Of a DNA stretch of 64,000 bases, positions 23,541 through 35,338 are shown piece by piece. Under the pieces are notes generated by a model. The model did no database searches. It saw only the letters and a program-made list of their open reading frames with translations, and had not been told where the DNA came from. Position 1 is the first letter of the stretch; each line of letters begins with the position of its first letter. Source of the stretch: Siphonodentalium dalli (Eukaryota; Mollusca; Scaphopoda; Gadilida; Siphonodentaliidae); NCBI GenBank assembly GCA_032622095.1, contig CP136065.1, positions 55,671,949 through 55,735,948 on the forward strand, given 5' to 3'. The position numbers and the translations under genes are program-made.

Positions 23541-24420
23541 TATCGATGCCGATGAAAACAGCTAAAAAAAAATAGATCCGGTGTTTACAATAACAATTTA
23601 GATTTCTGCTTATTTATTCCACATAATGGGGAGTATTGTGTATCAAAATGTAGGATTAGACACATGGAATGCAATCTTCGTCTTTCGCTTCTTCGCTGCT
23701 TTCCACTACGCAGTGAATTGGTGCAGAAATTCACTCCAAGAACGAGCGTTCAGTTTTTCTAAAAAAAAAATAGAATGGCCGACTGAAGCCGTTTTATCGT
23801 TCCAACTAAGCCGTTCTTAGCAGCTCTACATTCATAAAATACGAATATATACACCACGTATCAGAGGATGCCTCAAATGTGATGTTTTTTATGGATTTTG
23901 CGCTCTTCATTTGTTTTAACTCACTTATTTTCAATATCAGTTGTGACAAGAGCGGAAGCCAGCGATTACAAGCCATGTTACAAAATAGATTAACCAGTTA
24001 GAATATGACTACTAAACGACAATTCTGAGTGCATTTAATTCACTTTACTGAGTTTTCAAGAGGTGTATGTCGGTTCTGAGATAAACTAACATCTCGAAAA
24101 TCTTTCGTTTCCTTGTTAAAATTCTATAAGAAGTTTGTTTAAATCACTGATCCTGACATTCACATCATCCAATTCAGCCTGAGTGATATCATTAACATAG
24201 TTGATACAAGAATTTGTATACCTGGGGCATAATTCATCATAACATTTAATAACGTCTTGTTTCTGTGAAACTGTCAGATCAATTAGTGCCCTACCATAGG
24301 GATGATCGACAAGATTACTAAGATCATAACATTGTCCTTCAAGTGACAAAACGTGTTCCTTATTTGCCGTAGCACCGCTCATAATATTTAAAAAAGCTTG
24401 GCATCAGGCATGCTGAAAGA
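23541..24420. repeat. Dispersed repeat R, right-hand part
   Basis: The part at 23545-23830 matches 35740-36000 (GCCGATGAAAACAGCTAAA, CCAAGAACGAGCG, ATGGCCGACTGAAGCCG). The part at 24040-24400 matches 9100-9360. The pieces at 7960-8290 and 39590-39730 are further fragments. The segment carries the minus-strand frame at 24116-24382. Confidence 0.75.
24116..24382 (-). CDS. Repeat R protein, 88-residue open frame
   Basis: The frame starts with ATG and reads MSGATANKEHVLSLEGQCYD, then VDHPYGRALIDLTVSQKQD, YDELCPRYT and DVNVRISDLNKLL. It then ends early with IEF because of a frameshift; the copy at 9119-9360 continues 18 residues further. The composition is that of a soluble, mildly acidic helical protein. 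I do not recognise it. Shared coding similarity between diverged copies points to a mobile-element protein, not a host gene. Confidence 0.45.
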   Translation of the reverse strand: MSGATANKEHVLSLEGQCYDLSNLVDHPYGRALIDLTVSQKQDVIKCYDELCPRYTNSCINYVNDITQAELDDVNVRISDLNKLLIEF

Positions 24421-24589
24421 ATGTATAATGATTAGTAAATTAGTACAATAGATAGTCTAGCCCAAAGGGACTTCATGGTGATCCAACAAATAACAACGTA
24501 ACACTCTTATTGGAAATTTTCGGCCACATGGCCTTCTTCAGCCAAAAACAAGTTATACAGGTACAATCAATCAATATTAATGTTGACTC

Positions 24590-25038
24590 CAATTTAACAA
24601 GTCCGTTCAATAGTCACACCTTTGCTTCGACGTTTGTGTCTCGATCGACGATGACGTAATTATATGACGTTGCTTTTACCTGTGCCGTGAATTGGATTGC
24701 AATTCAGTCCATTTGGAATCCGCGTGTTCAAGCGCCTGATCCAGGCCTCTTCCTTCACTAGGCGCAACTGAAGTCCATTTACCATGTCCAGAACGGAAAA
24801 CATTAGGTCACGGGCACAATGTCCATTTTAATTGAAATGAGAATAAACAGGCTTCTCAACTTATATTGTCAATATCCCGGATATGTTCTTTCATCCGCTC
24901 CCCTAATGTGCGTTCCGTTTCACCGATTTTTATGATTCTGGCCATATTAGTGAAAGGAAATGGGCAGAACTTTGAGACGGAACTGAGATGAACCATGACA
25001 TGTGGGTATTCTGGCCCATTATGGTAAAAAATTATCAA
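24590..25038 (-). pseudogene. Penelope-like element, C-terminal GIY-YIG endonuclease fragment
   Basis: The minus strand encodes KIGETERTLGERMKEHIRDI, then after a frameshift KPVYSHFN, a stop, NGHCARDLMFSV and EEAWIRRLNTRIPNGLN. The order IGET-R-L--R--EH, then a VYSHF--GH block, then EE-WI--L-T--P-GLN is that of the GIY-YIG endonuclease that follows the reverse transcriptase in Penelope-like retroelements. The reverse transcriptase itself is missing. The frameshift and stop near 24835-24860 make this a dead fragment. Its upstream end runs straight into the minisatellite at 25040. Confidence 0.8.
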
Positions 25039-25039
25039 C

Positions 25040-27460
25040 TGGATACAGGGTGGAAGCCAAGATGGCAGCCAGGGAGTTACTCTATGATCATAGATGAGGA
25101 TAATAGGTATACATGGAGTTATTGTGTGGTCATGAATGATGTGTGGGTATACAGGGAGTTCCCTGTTGGTAACGATGGGACGTATATTTATATATGTTGT
25201 GGATGTGTTATCATTGGTGGTGTATGGGGAGTAGATGTATGATCATGGATGGCTTGTATGAGTATGTAACTTATGAGTGGTCGTATGTGCGGGTATTGGT
25301 ATATCTGGAAGGGCACACCATTGGTGATGTGCATATGTATACCTGGATTGACTCTATAGTCATGGGTATGGCGAATAGGTATACATGCAGTGGCTGTATG
25401 GTCCATGGTGATTTGAATATGTATACAATGAGTGACTGTATGGTCGTGAATGTAGTGAATATATATACACAGAGTGACTATATGGTCGGGTGTAGGTGTA
25501 TACCTGGTGTTCATGCATGGTGACTCGTGGCTGTATCGTCATTTGTGGTATGTACGGGTATAACCAAGTATGGCTGTATGATCAGGTGTATAAAGTGGGT
25601 AACTATGTTGTCATTTGTGTGGTGTTTATGTACATATGGAGTGACTGGGGTAATGGGTGTGTTGTACATGTGTACCTTGGGTGGCTATCGCTTTCCACAA
25701 TAACTCAAGGATATGTTAATCAATAGAGAGGTCATGTCAGAGAGTCATATCACGGAAAGCGATAGCCACCCATTATCACACAGTCATTACATATATACAT
25801 AAACACCACATACATACCAATATAGTGACCCATTGTATACATGTACACCTGCCCCATGACCACGGATGACCATACAGCCACGCACCACAATGCAGGCACA
25901 CCGGGTATACTCCTAAACATGACCCATAACCATATAGTCACTCCTTGTATACCCATTCATCTCACCATTGGCCATAAGGTCATCCCCTGTATACCTATTC
26001 TCCAAACGCATGTTCAAATATACAATCAATATATACATCAACACCACAACAATGACCATAAAGTCACTCCGGTATACATATGCACCTCACCAATTGCCAT
26101 ATAGCCACTCGCTTCATACACATACCCTCACCCATGTCACCTGGTATACTCCTTCACCTGACTTATGGCCATATAGCCACCCCGTGTGTACCTATTCAAA
26201 ACATTCATACATGATCATGGTAAATCCATACATATTCACCTCAACATTGGCCATGTCACTCCCTGTATCCCTATTTGTCACACCATAGCCGAATAGCCAC
26301 TCAATATATACTAATACACCACAGCCATGTCAGTATATGCACCTCATCCATGGCCATCAAGCCACGCTATATACATATATCCCTCGCTCATGACAATAAA
26401 GCAACACATGTGTATACTGGTATAACCTATACATGACCATGTCACCAAAGAGGAACACCAGGTATACTCATACGCCTGACACATGACCATGTAGTCATCC
26501 CTGTATAGGTGTTACATTTATGATCATAGGGTTACTACTTGTATACATACATGTACTCATCTCACCATTAACCATACAGTCACTACATGTATACCTATTC
26601 GACACACATAGTCATATAACCATTCAATATACATATGCAGCCCACCCTAGACCATAGATTCACTCCAGGCATACATGTAAACCTCACTAATGGCCATTCA
26701 GCCCTTCCAGATATAAAAAAAACCCGCACACACGAACACTCAAACAATCCATACTTGCATATACACCTCACACATGACAATTCAGCAATTCACTGTATAA
26801 TCATACACGCCATCCATGATAATACAGCTAAGCCCTATACACCCACCAGTGATAATACATACACGAGATATATAAATATACATCCCACCCGTTACCACAA
26901 GGACACTCCCTCTATACCCACACGCTCGAAAATGTCCACCCAGCTTACTCCAGGTATTCATATTCAATCATGACCGCACAGTCACTACACGTATACCTAT
27001 ACACATTACCCGTAACCATAAAATCACTCCCTATTTATCCACACACCCCATCCATGATCATAAAGACAACACATGTACATCCCACCATGACCTTACAGTC
27101 ACTCCATATATACATAATCAATACATATATGACCATGTAGCTATATCCATACACCACACCAATGACCATACAGGCACACCGGGTGCACCCGTACTGGATA
27201 TACACAATCATACACCATACATACAGTCACTCCATGCATACCGATTCACCTCACACCTGATCATGACCTCTCCCTGTATACCTAGATGCATCTTACCATG
27301 GACAACCCACTCATAACCATATAGTCACTCATTGTATACCTACTCACATCAGTCATGACATACAATAACTCCCTGTATACCTATTCACCTCACATGTGAT
27401 CATAGATTAACTCCCTGGCTACGATCATCCATACTGTATCCTGTTGACATTTATTTTATA
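25040..27460. repeat. 2.4-kb degenerate minisatellite with reversed halves
   Basis: Dozens of loosely conserved units of about 40-60 bp carry the words CTCAC-CATG-CCATA-AGTCACTC and TGTATACCTATTC. To the right of about 25750 these lie on the plus strand; to the left of about 25680 the units are the reverse complement (AGTGACTGTATGGTC, GGTATAC). The array is therefore one long imperfect inverted repeat. Its outer ends are themselves inverted copies (CAGGGAGTTACTCTATGATC near 25071; the complement near 27398). Long frames here are by-products of the repeat. Confidence 0.85.
25679..25771. other. Axis of the reversed minisatellite: 18-bp inverted repeat
   Basis: GGGTGGCTATCGCTTTCC (25679-25696) and its exact complement (25754-25771) surround 57 bp of unrelated sequence. 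The minisatellite changes direction at this point. Perfect arms within otherwise degenerate repeats suggest a recent or constrained junction. Confidence 0.8.
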
Positions 27461-27462
27461 AT

Positions 27463-27570
27463 AATGGACCAGAATAGCCAAAGATTATGGTCCATCTCAG
27501 TGCTGTCTCAAAGTTCTGCCAATTTCCTTTCGATAAATATGGCCGAAATCACAAGAGGTTCTCGGCAAAA
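27463..27570 (+). mobile_element. Inverted second copy of the Penelope-like segment
   Basis: The plus strand here (AATGGACCAGAATA, TGTCTCAAAGTTCTGCC, TTTCCTTTC, AAATATGGCC) matches the minus strand of about 24930-25045. The minisatellite is thus bracketed by oppositely oriented pieces of the same element. The endonuclease coding part does not continue clearly here. Confidence 0.65.
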
Positions 27571-28781
27571 TTACATACTTTAAAATGAATGTGTCATGCC
27601 CCATACGGAACTGGGACAACCAGAATAGAACATGTAGTTGTCAGTTAATTAACTAACACGTATAATAACCAAGTGAGTCACAATTTTCTACCTATTCGGA
27701 TAATGCAGCGAATGTTCGGGGTATATGTAAAAAATTTACATTTTACAAATTTGGTAGCCATCTTGAGCAATGTGGTCTATAAAGACCGTAGTGTGACACA
27801 TTTAAAATAGACCAAAACAATAAACACATTTCAATCCAAAGATAGCTATATTTTACTTGAAAAAAATGGTCCAAACCTGAAAAGTGAATTTTTGCCAATA
27901 TTTATGTCAAGTTTTTGAGAGAAAAGTCCAATATTTTTGACGATGTCAGTGGTGACATTAGTAACAATTAACCATGGTGCATCAGACATGTTAGTATTCA
28001 ATGTAAAGAATGCAGAATGGCCAATTTTATACATCAACACAAGTTGTAAGCGATTGCAGGACACCCTGGTAATATTTACCATTTTCCACATTTTGAAGGC
28101 CATATTGGCAGCCATTTTGAGCCCAAAGTAAGAATTTTAGTTCCAGTGATTTGGAATATGCATAGGTAATGATATGCCTCACTCACATTACAAAGTTCTG
28201 TTCATTTCTTGTTGAAATATGACTAGAATCCCAATTGTGATTTTTTGTGAAATTTTATACCGCATTCTGTAAAATCTAATTTTTGAGGGATCGGAAGGGG
28301 TTAGGACCCCAATAATTGCATATTTAATTGCTCCAATGATCAGTTAATATACAAAACACAAAATCAAGTTGCATTACTCAACTAGTTCCAAACAGCATGA
28401 ATTTATCTAGAAGATATTTGTGAAAAAATGTCATATTTTCAACTTCCGGCGGCCATTTTGGCGGCCATCTTGGATGGTGAGTTTCAATTTCGGCCCAAAA
28501 AAGTGTTATTATGTCTTAACTTCACGAAAATATATACACTTGTAAACATTTTACTAGATTTTCCCGCTATAATTTGCATAAAACTGACTTAGGGTCTGGT
28601 CTGAAAAACGGCGGCCATGATGGACGCCATCTTGTCTCGAGTCTAAAAGGCCACTTTTTTTCTTGTTAACATTGCTTAAAAGTTGAAGGACATAATAAGG
28701 AACAAAATGAGTGGGGTGAAGTTTAGTCCCAGGGGGGTGCAAGGATACCCCTACTAGCTCCCGGACTAAAAGCCTTCCGTC

Positions 28782-28895
28782 ACTATTTGCATAATTCAAA
28801 ATATGAAGAAAACCTCCGACCACTATTTGCATAATTTAAAATTTGAAGAGAGAATCCTGTCATTATTTGCATAATTCAAAATATGAAGAGAGCCT
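28782..28895. repeat. Three tandem units with the octamer ATTTGCAT
   Basis: ACTATTTGCATAATTCAAAA, followed by TATGAAGA and a short CCTCC-type spacer, occurs three times at a spacing of about 43 bp. ATTTGCAT is the POU/Oct recognition octamer. The same units are in the duplicate at 33993-34106. Confidence 0.8.
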
Positions 28896-28919
28896 GCAGT
28901 CCCATTCTACAGATCTAGT

Positions 28920-29419
28920 CAGTACCGTCACGGGAGCTTGGAACGTCATGTATATGTACCCTGAGACAAATTAGGGGCTCGCGAGCAGGGAATGATACGC
29001 ATTCAGTATGATTCACGAAATTAGGTGACATGGTTATGAAACATGCTTAAAATCGCTACTTTTTCGCATATTTATAAAATATAGTTGGCCTGTTTCATAA
29101 CTAGGTACCACTGAACAACAATGACTGGGTCGTTACCAGCAATTAAATTGTCTGATCGGTAGTGTTTTGATCATTTATAATTTCGAGATTAACATTCTTA
29201 AAAAGTGTGGCGTATCCATCACATTTTCTACAGGAAGTCAACAAATTTTATCGTTAATGTATCGGTAAGTGGTGATGGATACGCCGCATCTATTTATAGG
29301 GTCGTATCATTCGCTTCTCGCTTCGTTCGCGAGCCCCTAATTCGACCCCTAATCTGTCTCAGGGTACATATACATGACCGTCGATGATGACGTTCCAAGC
29401 TCCCGTGGTACCGTGACTG
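28920..29419. mobile_element. 500-bp foldback element, copy 1
   Basis: The left arm CAGTACCGTCACGGGAGC and continuing sequence (AACGTCATGTATATG, ACCCTGAGACA, AGGGGCTCGCGA) reappear inverted at about 29303-29419. The right arm has an extra dozen bases near its end. An inner pair, GCGTATCCATCAC and GTGATGGATACGC, lies at about 29210-29286. It has no coding capacity. A target duplication was not clear. The identical element is at 34131-34630. Confidence 0.8.
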
Positions 29420-29447
29420 CGTGATTATGACAGTAAACGGTACTCAC

Positions 29448-29823
29448 CGTGTAAGCTGTGTGTGTTCGAAAGTAATCCCCGGACGTTGGTCCATTCCGTT
29501 TCCGTGTCGGCAAGAAGAAACCGACCACTGGCTATCCTTCGCACAGCGACGTGCATTTGGTACAGGCTGACCCCCCTGACCTTCACCCAGGAGTCAATAG
29601 CATATTTCTCCTTTAACATCGCTTTCAACTCAGACAGTTTTACAGTGTTGCTCAGTTCAGCAACAAAACTCCTCATCTCGGGGCGAGTTCCGTCCCGAAA
29701 TGACAACCTACACGCTGTTTCTAGCAGCATACCGGTAAACACGCGAAATTTATGGGAATCCAATTTCGATGCAATGGCCTTGACACTAATTAGGAACCGT
29801 AACTCTTGCCGGTTCCGGTAAAT
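29448..29823 (-). CDS. Candidate coding exon, copy 1 (unknown protein)
   Basis: The minus strand is open for 125 codons between an AG acceptor (GTGTAG before 29823) and a strong donor (CACG|GTGAGTACC, last exon base 29448). The peptide includes FRVFTGMLLETACRLSF, MRSFVAELSNTV, LKAMLKEKYAIDSWVKV and LYQMHVAVRRIASGRFLL. It has a globular-looking mix of hydrophobic and charged residues. The exon starts in phase 0 and ends in phase 1. The tract before the acceptor is not very pyrimidine-rich, which weakens the call. The same exon is in the duplicate at 34659-35034. I do not recognise the family. Confidence 0.4.
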
Positions 29824-29850
29824 CTACACTTCGGACAACCGCCGCATATA

Positions 29851-32800
29851 TCAATTTTTGTTGAGATCCCAGTAACTGTTTAAGTTATGACATGAACAGA
29901 AATCGGACAGACGAACGGACGGATGGATGTCCGGACGTATGTACGGCCGGACAGGTGGGAGGCAGGGGGGGGGGGGGCAGCCAATCATACATCTAAGGTG
30001 CACCAGATTACATGGTATGGAGTATAATTTTTGAACAGATCTAATAATAAACCAACATGCGACTATACTATCGCGGTAATGTTGTGATAACTTATAATCA
30101 ACCAATAATATGTAATTGTAATTAAATGCAAATATATTGCGCGGGAAGCTTAAATAAGTAAATATAACTATACATGGGGGTAGAGTACAAAGTATATATA
30201 CATGTATAATGGATTGTCGTTTGCATATAGGTATTAATAGGTTATCGTTGATAAAATGTACCTATGTATCGGTTTGTTAGGGTTTATGGTAGCTATAGCT
30301 TTATGGGTGGAGGAAAGACCACGCGGGATAGTTTACCGAGAAAACGGTATACTGCGTGTAGAAACCACCGACCCCCGGAAAACAACCGACATTATGCAGT
30401 AAAGTATAAATTATACCAAAATTGGACGAGCTATTAATAAGTACATAGACCTGTCGTAAATAGGTAGCCTAGTTTTTAAGTCGTGCTGATATATATCGTA
30501 AATATTTAGGTTGTGAATTATTATGAAATGCTAATTAGTACAAATTGTAACATGCGGTATACTGTCGCGGTAACGTTTTAACAACTTGAACGGTGGCGGG
30601 GGGGGGGGGGGTTTGGTTGTGGCAAAACTGTTTTGTAGTCCTATATGCTGGTTGCAATTGTGAGGTTGAGATAGAGAAGCTTAAATGTATATGTGCAAAC
30701 ACTTCACGAAACACGCGCATTGACACATGTTTGTGTCGTGTATCTGTACACATGAATATGATCGTCATTATGCAGTAAAGTATGAATTATACCAAAATTG
30801 AAAGAGCTGTTAATAAGTGCGTAGATCCGTAGTAAATACTATTAGGTAGTGTAGTTTTTAAGTCGAGCTTATATATCGTGAATATATAGGTTGTAAAGTA
30901 TTATGGCATGTATACATGTACATGAGGCGTTTTGATATACCTTAATGGGATGTATAATAGTAACGGTTGTATATAGATATATAACGAGTTGTTTAGTATT
31001 AATTGGAATGCACATGAGGCACGTGTGCATATAATGTGTAGGTAAAACGATGGGCTATATATATGAACCACATGGACCTATTCTATAATCTACCGTAATT
31101 ATGGCCATAAATGTGTAAGTCAGCTGGTAACTAATATATTAGTTTAATTATAATTATATATGGATAAGTTAATGGTGTAAGCCATGAGCCATCATAGTGA
31201 TTCGTTACATAATCAACGACCAGTTGTTCGTACATATAATACACGTGCAATGCTTCACAATTTTCCAAGGTTGTACCATTTGTAATGTCGTAGCATCAAG
31301 CATATATGGTATCGAAAATAGCACTGTCTCTATTGATTTCTATTGATTTCCTAAAAGTCATGCACATTATAAGCCATGATCCTCTAATTGGAGTGTTTCA
31401 TGTTACTTTAAATCATACAAATTATAAGCCATGATCACCCTACTGGAGTGTTTCAGTTTCTTATAAATTTAAGTAACACAAATTATATCACCCTATTGGA
31501 GTGTTTCACATCACTTTAAGTCATACAAATTATAAACTATGATCACCCTACTGGTGTGCTTCACATCACTTTAAGCCATACATATTATAAGCCATGATCA
31601 CCCTACTGCAGTACTGGAGTGTTTCATATCACTTTAAGTCATACACATTATAAGCCACGATCACCTTAATGGAATGTTTCATATCACTTTAAGTCACACA
31701 AATTATAAGCCACGATAACCCTACTGGAATGTATATATCATTTTTTGTTGAGATCCCAGTAATAGTTTAAGTTATGACATGAACAGAAATCGGACAGACG
31801 AACGGACGGATGGATGTCCGGACGTATGTACGGCCGGACAGGTGCAAAACAGTATACCCCACCCCCTCTTTTTTAAAACAGGTGTATAACTATAAATGCA
31901 TGTGCTAAGAATTGGCATAAATATGATCCACAATAATTTCTAAGTTAAATATGGCATAAATATGATCCACAATAATTTCTAAGTTAAATATGATCCACAA
32001 TAATTTCTAAGTTACATATGGATTTTAAAAAACTTTCATAATAGTGCTTACCAAGTAAATTATTCCCGATTCTGTGAATCGTAAATCACGTGTAACGGCC
32101 CTGCCGCTTATAAAGTGAATTATTTACCGTTTTTTACGATTCCATGAATAACGTCCGATTCCATGTATGGCGTGTTTAAAGTCCATGTAGATGAATATTG
32201 TTTGTATAAGCGAGAAACATATAGTTCTATAATCACTAAATTGACAAAGAAGCACACAGACTGTGACAGAGTATTTTGGATTCTGACCGCTGTATACAAA
32301 ACCAGACGACCTTCCCCTTCAGCGTCTCGTGCGAAATAGCGTAATCGCGTGCGGAAATACGACGTCACAACACAGGTGATTTTAACCCTTTGCGTGCCAA
32401 TATCAAATTGCCCATTTCTCCTTTCTAGACAATACCATATCAGATAACGGAAAATGCCCTTTAATCGAGTATATTAAAGATATCTTACTGTGATATAGAA
32501 TGATGGCAAGTACCGACATATATCATAAACGTGGCTATACTATCCCGGTAGTGTTGCGTCAACCTGGCGGGGGGGGGGGGGGTTGCTAACTAACACATAA
32601 GGTGTCATCAGATTACATTGCATGGACTTGCAAGTATTGAAAAGATGCAGAAATCAACTAATAATATAATTATACGTACAAGTAAACGAATGTATACTGT
32701 CACACAAAGATTATATAGGTAAATACATTTATACATGGGGTATAGGGCACAAAGTATGTATAGAATAGGTTGTCGTTTGCAAATAAGTATTGATAGGTTA

Positions 32801-32946
32801 TTGTTGATAAATTATAACTATGCATGGGGTAAGGGTATAACGCATATATAATAGGTTGTCGTTTGCAAATAGGTATTAGTAGGTTATTCTGCGGAAAGGT
32901 CAACAGTGAATTGCTAACTAGTCCATAATGTAACATACTGCCGCGG
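29851..32946. other. Spacer between the duplicated segments, made of small repeats
   Basis: No gene was seen. A block with AGATCCCAGTAA and GGACAGACGAACGGACGGAT at 29851-29955 recurs at 31736-31845. Words such as TTGTCGTTTGCA(A/T)ATA and TAGGTTAT recur at about 30210, 32770 and 32858. Poly-G runs lie near 29965, 30598 and 32568, each next to a CTGTCGCGGTAA-type word. Three short units with ATGATCCACAATAATTTC lie at 31920-32010. TTAACCCTTTGCGTGCCAAT at about 32383 looks like a lone end of a TTAA element. Confidence 0.6.
31345..31735. repeat. Satellite-like array of about 58-bp units
   Basis: About seven units carry ATTATAAGCCATGATCACC, CTACTGGAGTGTTTCA and ATCACTTTAAGTCATAC. Part of each unit (GATCACCCTAC and GAGTGTTTCACATCACTTTA) is also the edge of dispersed elements at 57433-57475 and 62752-62800 (complement strand). 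The array thus seems to have amplified an element end. Confidence 0.8.
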
Positions 32947-34130
32947 TTACATTTTACAAATTTGGTAGCCATCTTGAGCAATGTGGTCTATAAAGACCGT
33001 AGTGTGACACATTTAAAATAGACCAAAACAATAAACACATTTCAATCCAAAGATAGCTATATTTTACTTGAAAAAAATGGTCCAAACCTGAAAAGTGAAT
33101 TTTTGCCAATATTTATGTCAAGTTTTTGAGAGAAAAGTCCAATATTTTTGACGATGTCAGTGGTGACATTAGTAACAATTAACCATGGTGCATCAGACAT
33201 GTTAGTATTCAATGTAAAGAATGCAGAATGGCCAATTTTATACATCAACACAAGTTGTAAGCGATTGCAGGACACCCTGGTAATATTTACCATTTTCCAC
33301 ATTTTGAAGGCCATATTGGCAGCCATTTTGAGCCCAAAGTAAGAATTTTAGTTCCAGTGATTTGGAATATGCATAGGTAATGATATGCCTCACTCACATT
33401 ACAAAGTTCTGTTCATTTCTTGTTGAAATATGACTAGAATCCCAATTGTGATTTTTTGTGAAATTTTATACCGCATTCTGTAAAATCTAATTTTTGAGGG
33501 ATCGGAAGGGGTTAGGACCCCAATAATTGCATATTTAATTGCTCCAATGATCAGTTAATATACAAAACACAAAATCAAGTTGCATTACTCAACTAGTTCC
33601 AAACAGCATGAATTTATCTAGAAGATATTTGTGAAAAAATGTCATATTTTCAACTTCCGGCGGCCATTTTGGCGGCCATCTTGGATGGTGAGTTTCAATT
33701 TCGGCCCAAAAAAGTGTTATTATGTCTTAACTTCACGAAAATATATACACTTGTAAACATTTTACTAGATTTTCCCGCTATAATTTGCATAAAACTGACT
33801 TAGGGTCTGGTCTGAAAAACGGCGGCCATGATGGACGCCATCTTGTCTGGAGTCTAAAAGGCCACTTTTTTTCTTGTTAACATTGCTTAAAAGTTGAAGG
33901 ACATAATAAGGAACAAAATGAGTGGGGTGAAGTTTAGTCCCAGGGGGGTGCAAGGATACCCCTACTAGCTCCCGGACTAAAAGCCTTCCGTCACTATTTG
34001 CATAATTCAAAATATGAAGAAAACCTCCGACCACTATTTGCATAATTTAAAATTTGAAGAGAGAATCCTGTCATTATTTGCATAATTCAAAATATGAAGA
34101 GAGCCTGCAGTCCCATTCTACAGATCTAGT

Positions 34131-34630
34131 CAGTACCGTCACGGGAGCTTGGAACGTCATGTATATGTACCCTGAGACAAATTAGGGGCTCGCGAGCAGG
34201 GAATGATACGCATTCAGTATGATTCACGAAATTAGGTGACATGGTTATGAAACTTGCGTAAAATCGCTACTTTTTCGCATATTTATAAAATATAGTTGGC
34301 CTGTTTCATAACTAGGTACCACCGAACAACAAGGACTGGGTCGTTACCAGCAATTAAATTGTCTGATCGGTAGTGTTTTGATCATTTATAATTTCGAGAT
34401 TAACATTCTTAAAAAGTGTGGCGTATCCATCACATTTTCTACAGGAAGTCAACAAATTTTATCATTAATGTATCGGTAAGTGGTGATGGATACGCCGCAT
34501 CTATTTATAGGGTCGTATCATTCCCTTCTCGCTTCGTTCGCGAGCCCCTAATTCGACCCCTAATCTGTCTCAGGGTACATATACATGACCGTCGATGATG
34601 ACGTTCCAAGCTCCCGTGGTACCGTGACTG
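34131..34630. mobile_element. 500-bp foldback element, copy 2
   Basis: Identical in layout to 28920-29419 because it lies inside the duplicated segment. It is not an independent insertion. Confidence 0.8.
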
Positions 34631-34658
34631 CGTGAGTATGACAGTAAACGGTACTCAC

Positions 34659-35034
34659 CGTGTAAGCTGTGTGTGTTCGAAAGTAATCCCCGGACGTTGG
34701 TCCATTCCGTTTCCGTGTCGGCAAGAAGAAACCGACCACTGGCTATCCTTCGCACAGCGACGTGCATTTGGTACAGGCTGACCCCCCTGACCTTCACCCA
34801 GGAGTCAATAGCATATTTCTCCTTTAACATCGCTTTCAACTCAGACAGTTTTACAGTGTTGCTCAGTTCAGCAACAAAACTCCTCATCTCGGGGCGAGTT
34901 CCGTCCCGAAATGACAACCTACACGCTGTTTCTAGCAGCATACCGGTAAACACGCGAAATTTATGGGAATCCAATTTCGATGCAATGGCCTTGACACTAA
35001 TTAGGAACCGTAACTCTTGCCGGTTCCGGTAAAT
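34659..35034 (-). CDS. Candidate coding exon, copy 2 (unknown protein)
   Basis: Acceptor, donor and peptide are the same as in 29448-29823. A single base change removes the downstream stop, so the unspliced frame runs on to 34570 through the end of the foldback element; with splicing at the GTGAGT donor this would not matter. If both copies are real, this is an exon duplication on the minus strand. Confidence 0.4.
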
Positions 35035-35338
35035 CTACACTTCGGACAACCGCCGCATATAATTACCGGAAAGATAAAGAGCACCGTATACAAACGAATA
35101 TATACGGACTAAGTCCTATAAGAGTGTGCATCTGATTGGATCCCATATAAAATTCATGATATTATGATCTATTATGACCAAATGAGGAACCAAATCGCAA
35201 TATTTCACCCGAAATGGAATCCGTTTATATAAATACATGAATCCGGAATCCAGCTTAATTTGTGTCTTGAATCCGGCGTACGGGTTCAAAATGGGTCGAA
35301 TCCGGCGTACGAAAAGGGGGGAGGGGCCCTCGTATATT

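Larger units (their letters stand above)
27736..29850. repeat. 2,115-bp direct duplication, copy 1
   Basis: This matches 32947-35061 base for base at a constant offset of 5211, with only about ten substitutions noticed and no net indel. It starts at TTACATTTTACAAATTTGG and ends at GCCGCATATA. The segment holds several GCCAT(C/T)TTG words, three octamer repeats, a foldback element and a candidate exon. The near identity implies a recent duplication or gene conversion. Confidence 0.95.
32947..35061. repeat. 2,115-bp direct duplication, copy 2
   Basis: Partner of 27736-29850. Substitutions seen include 28638/33849 (C/G) and the base that removes a stop downstream of the candidate exon (29425 region against 34636 region). 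The flanks on both sides differ from those of copy 1. Confidence 0.95.

Noticed and set aside
25188-26973. Several reading frames of 60-112 residues with repeated His/Tyr/Thr words
   Set aside because: They are translations of the degenerate minisatellite on both strands, overlap each other and lack splice or start signals.
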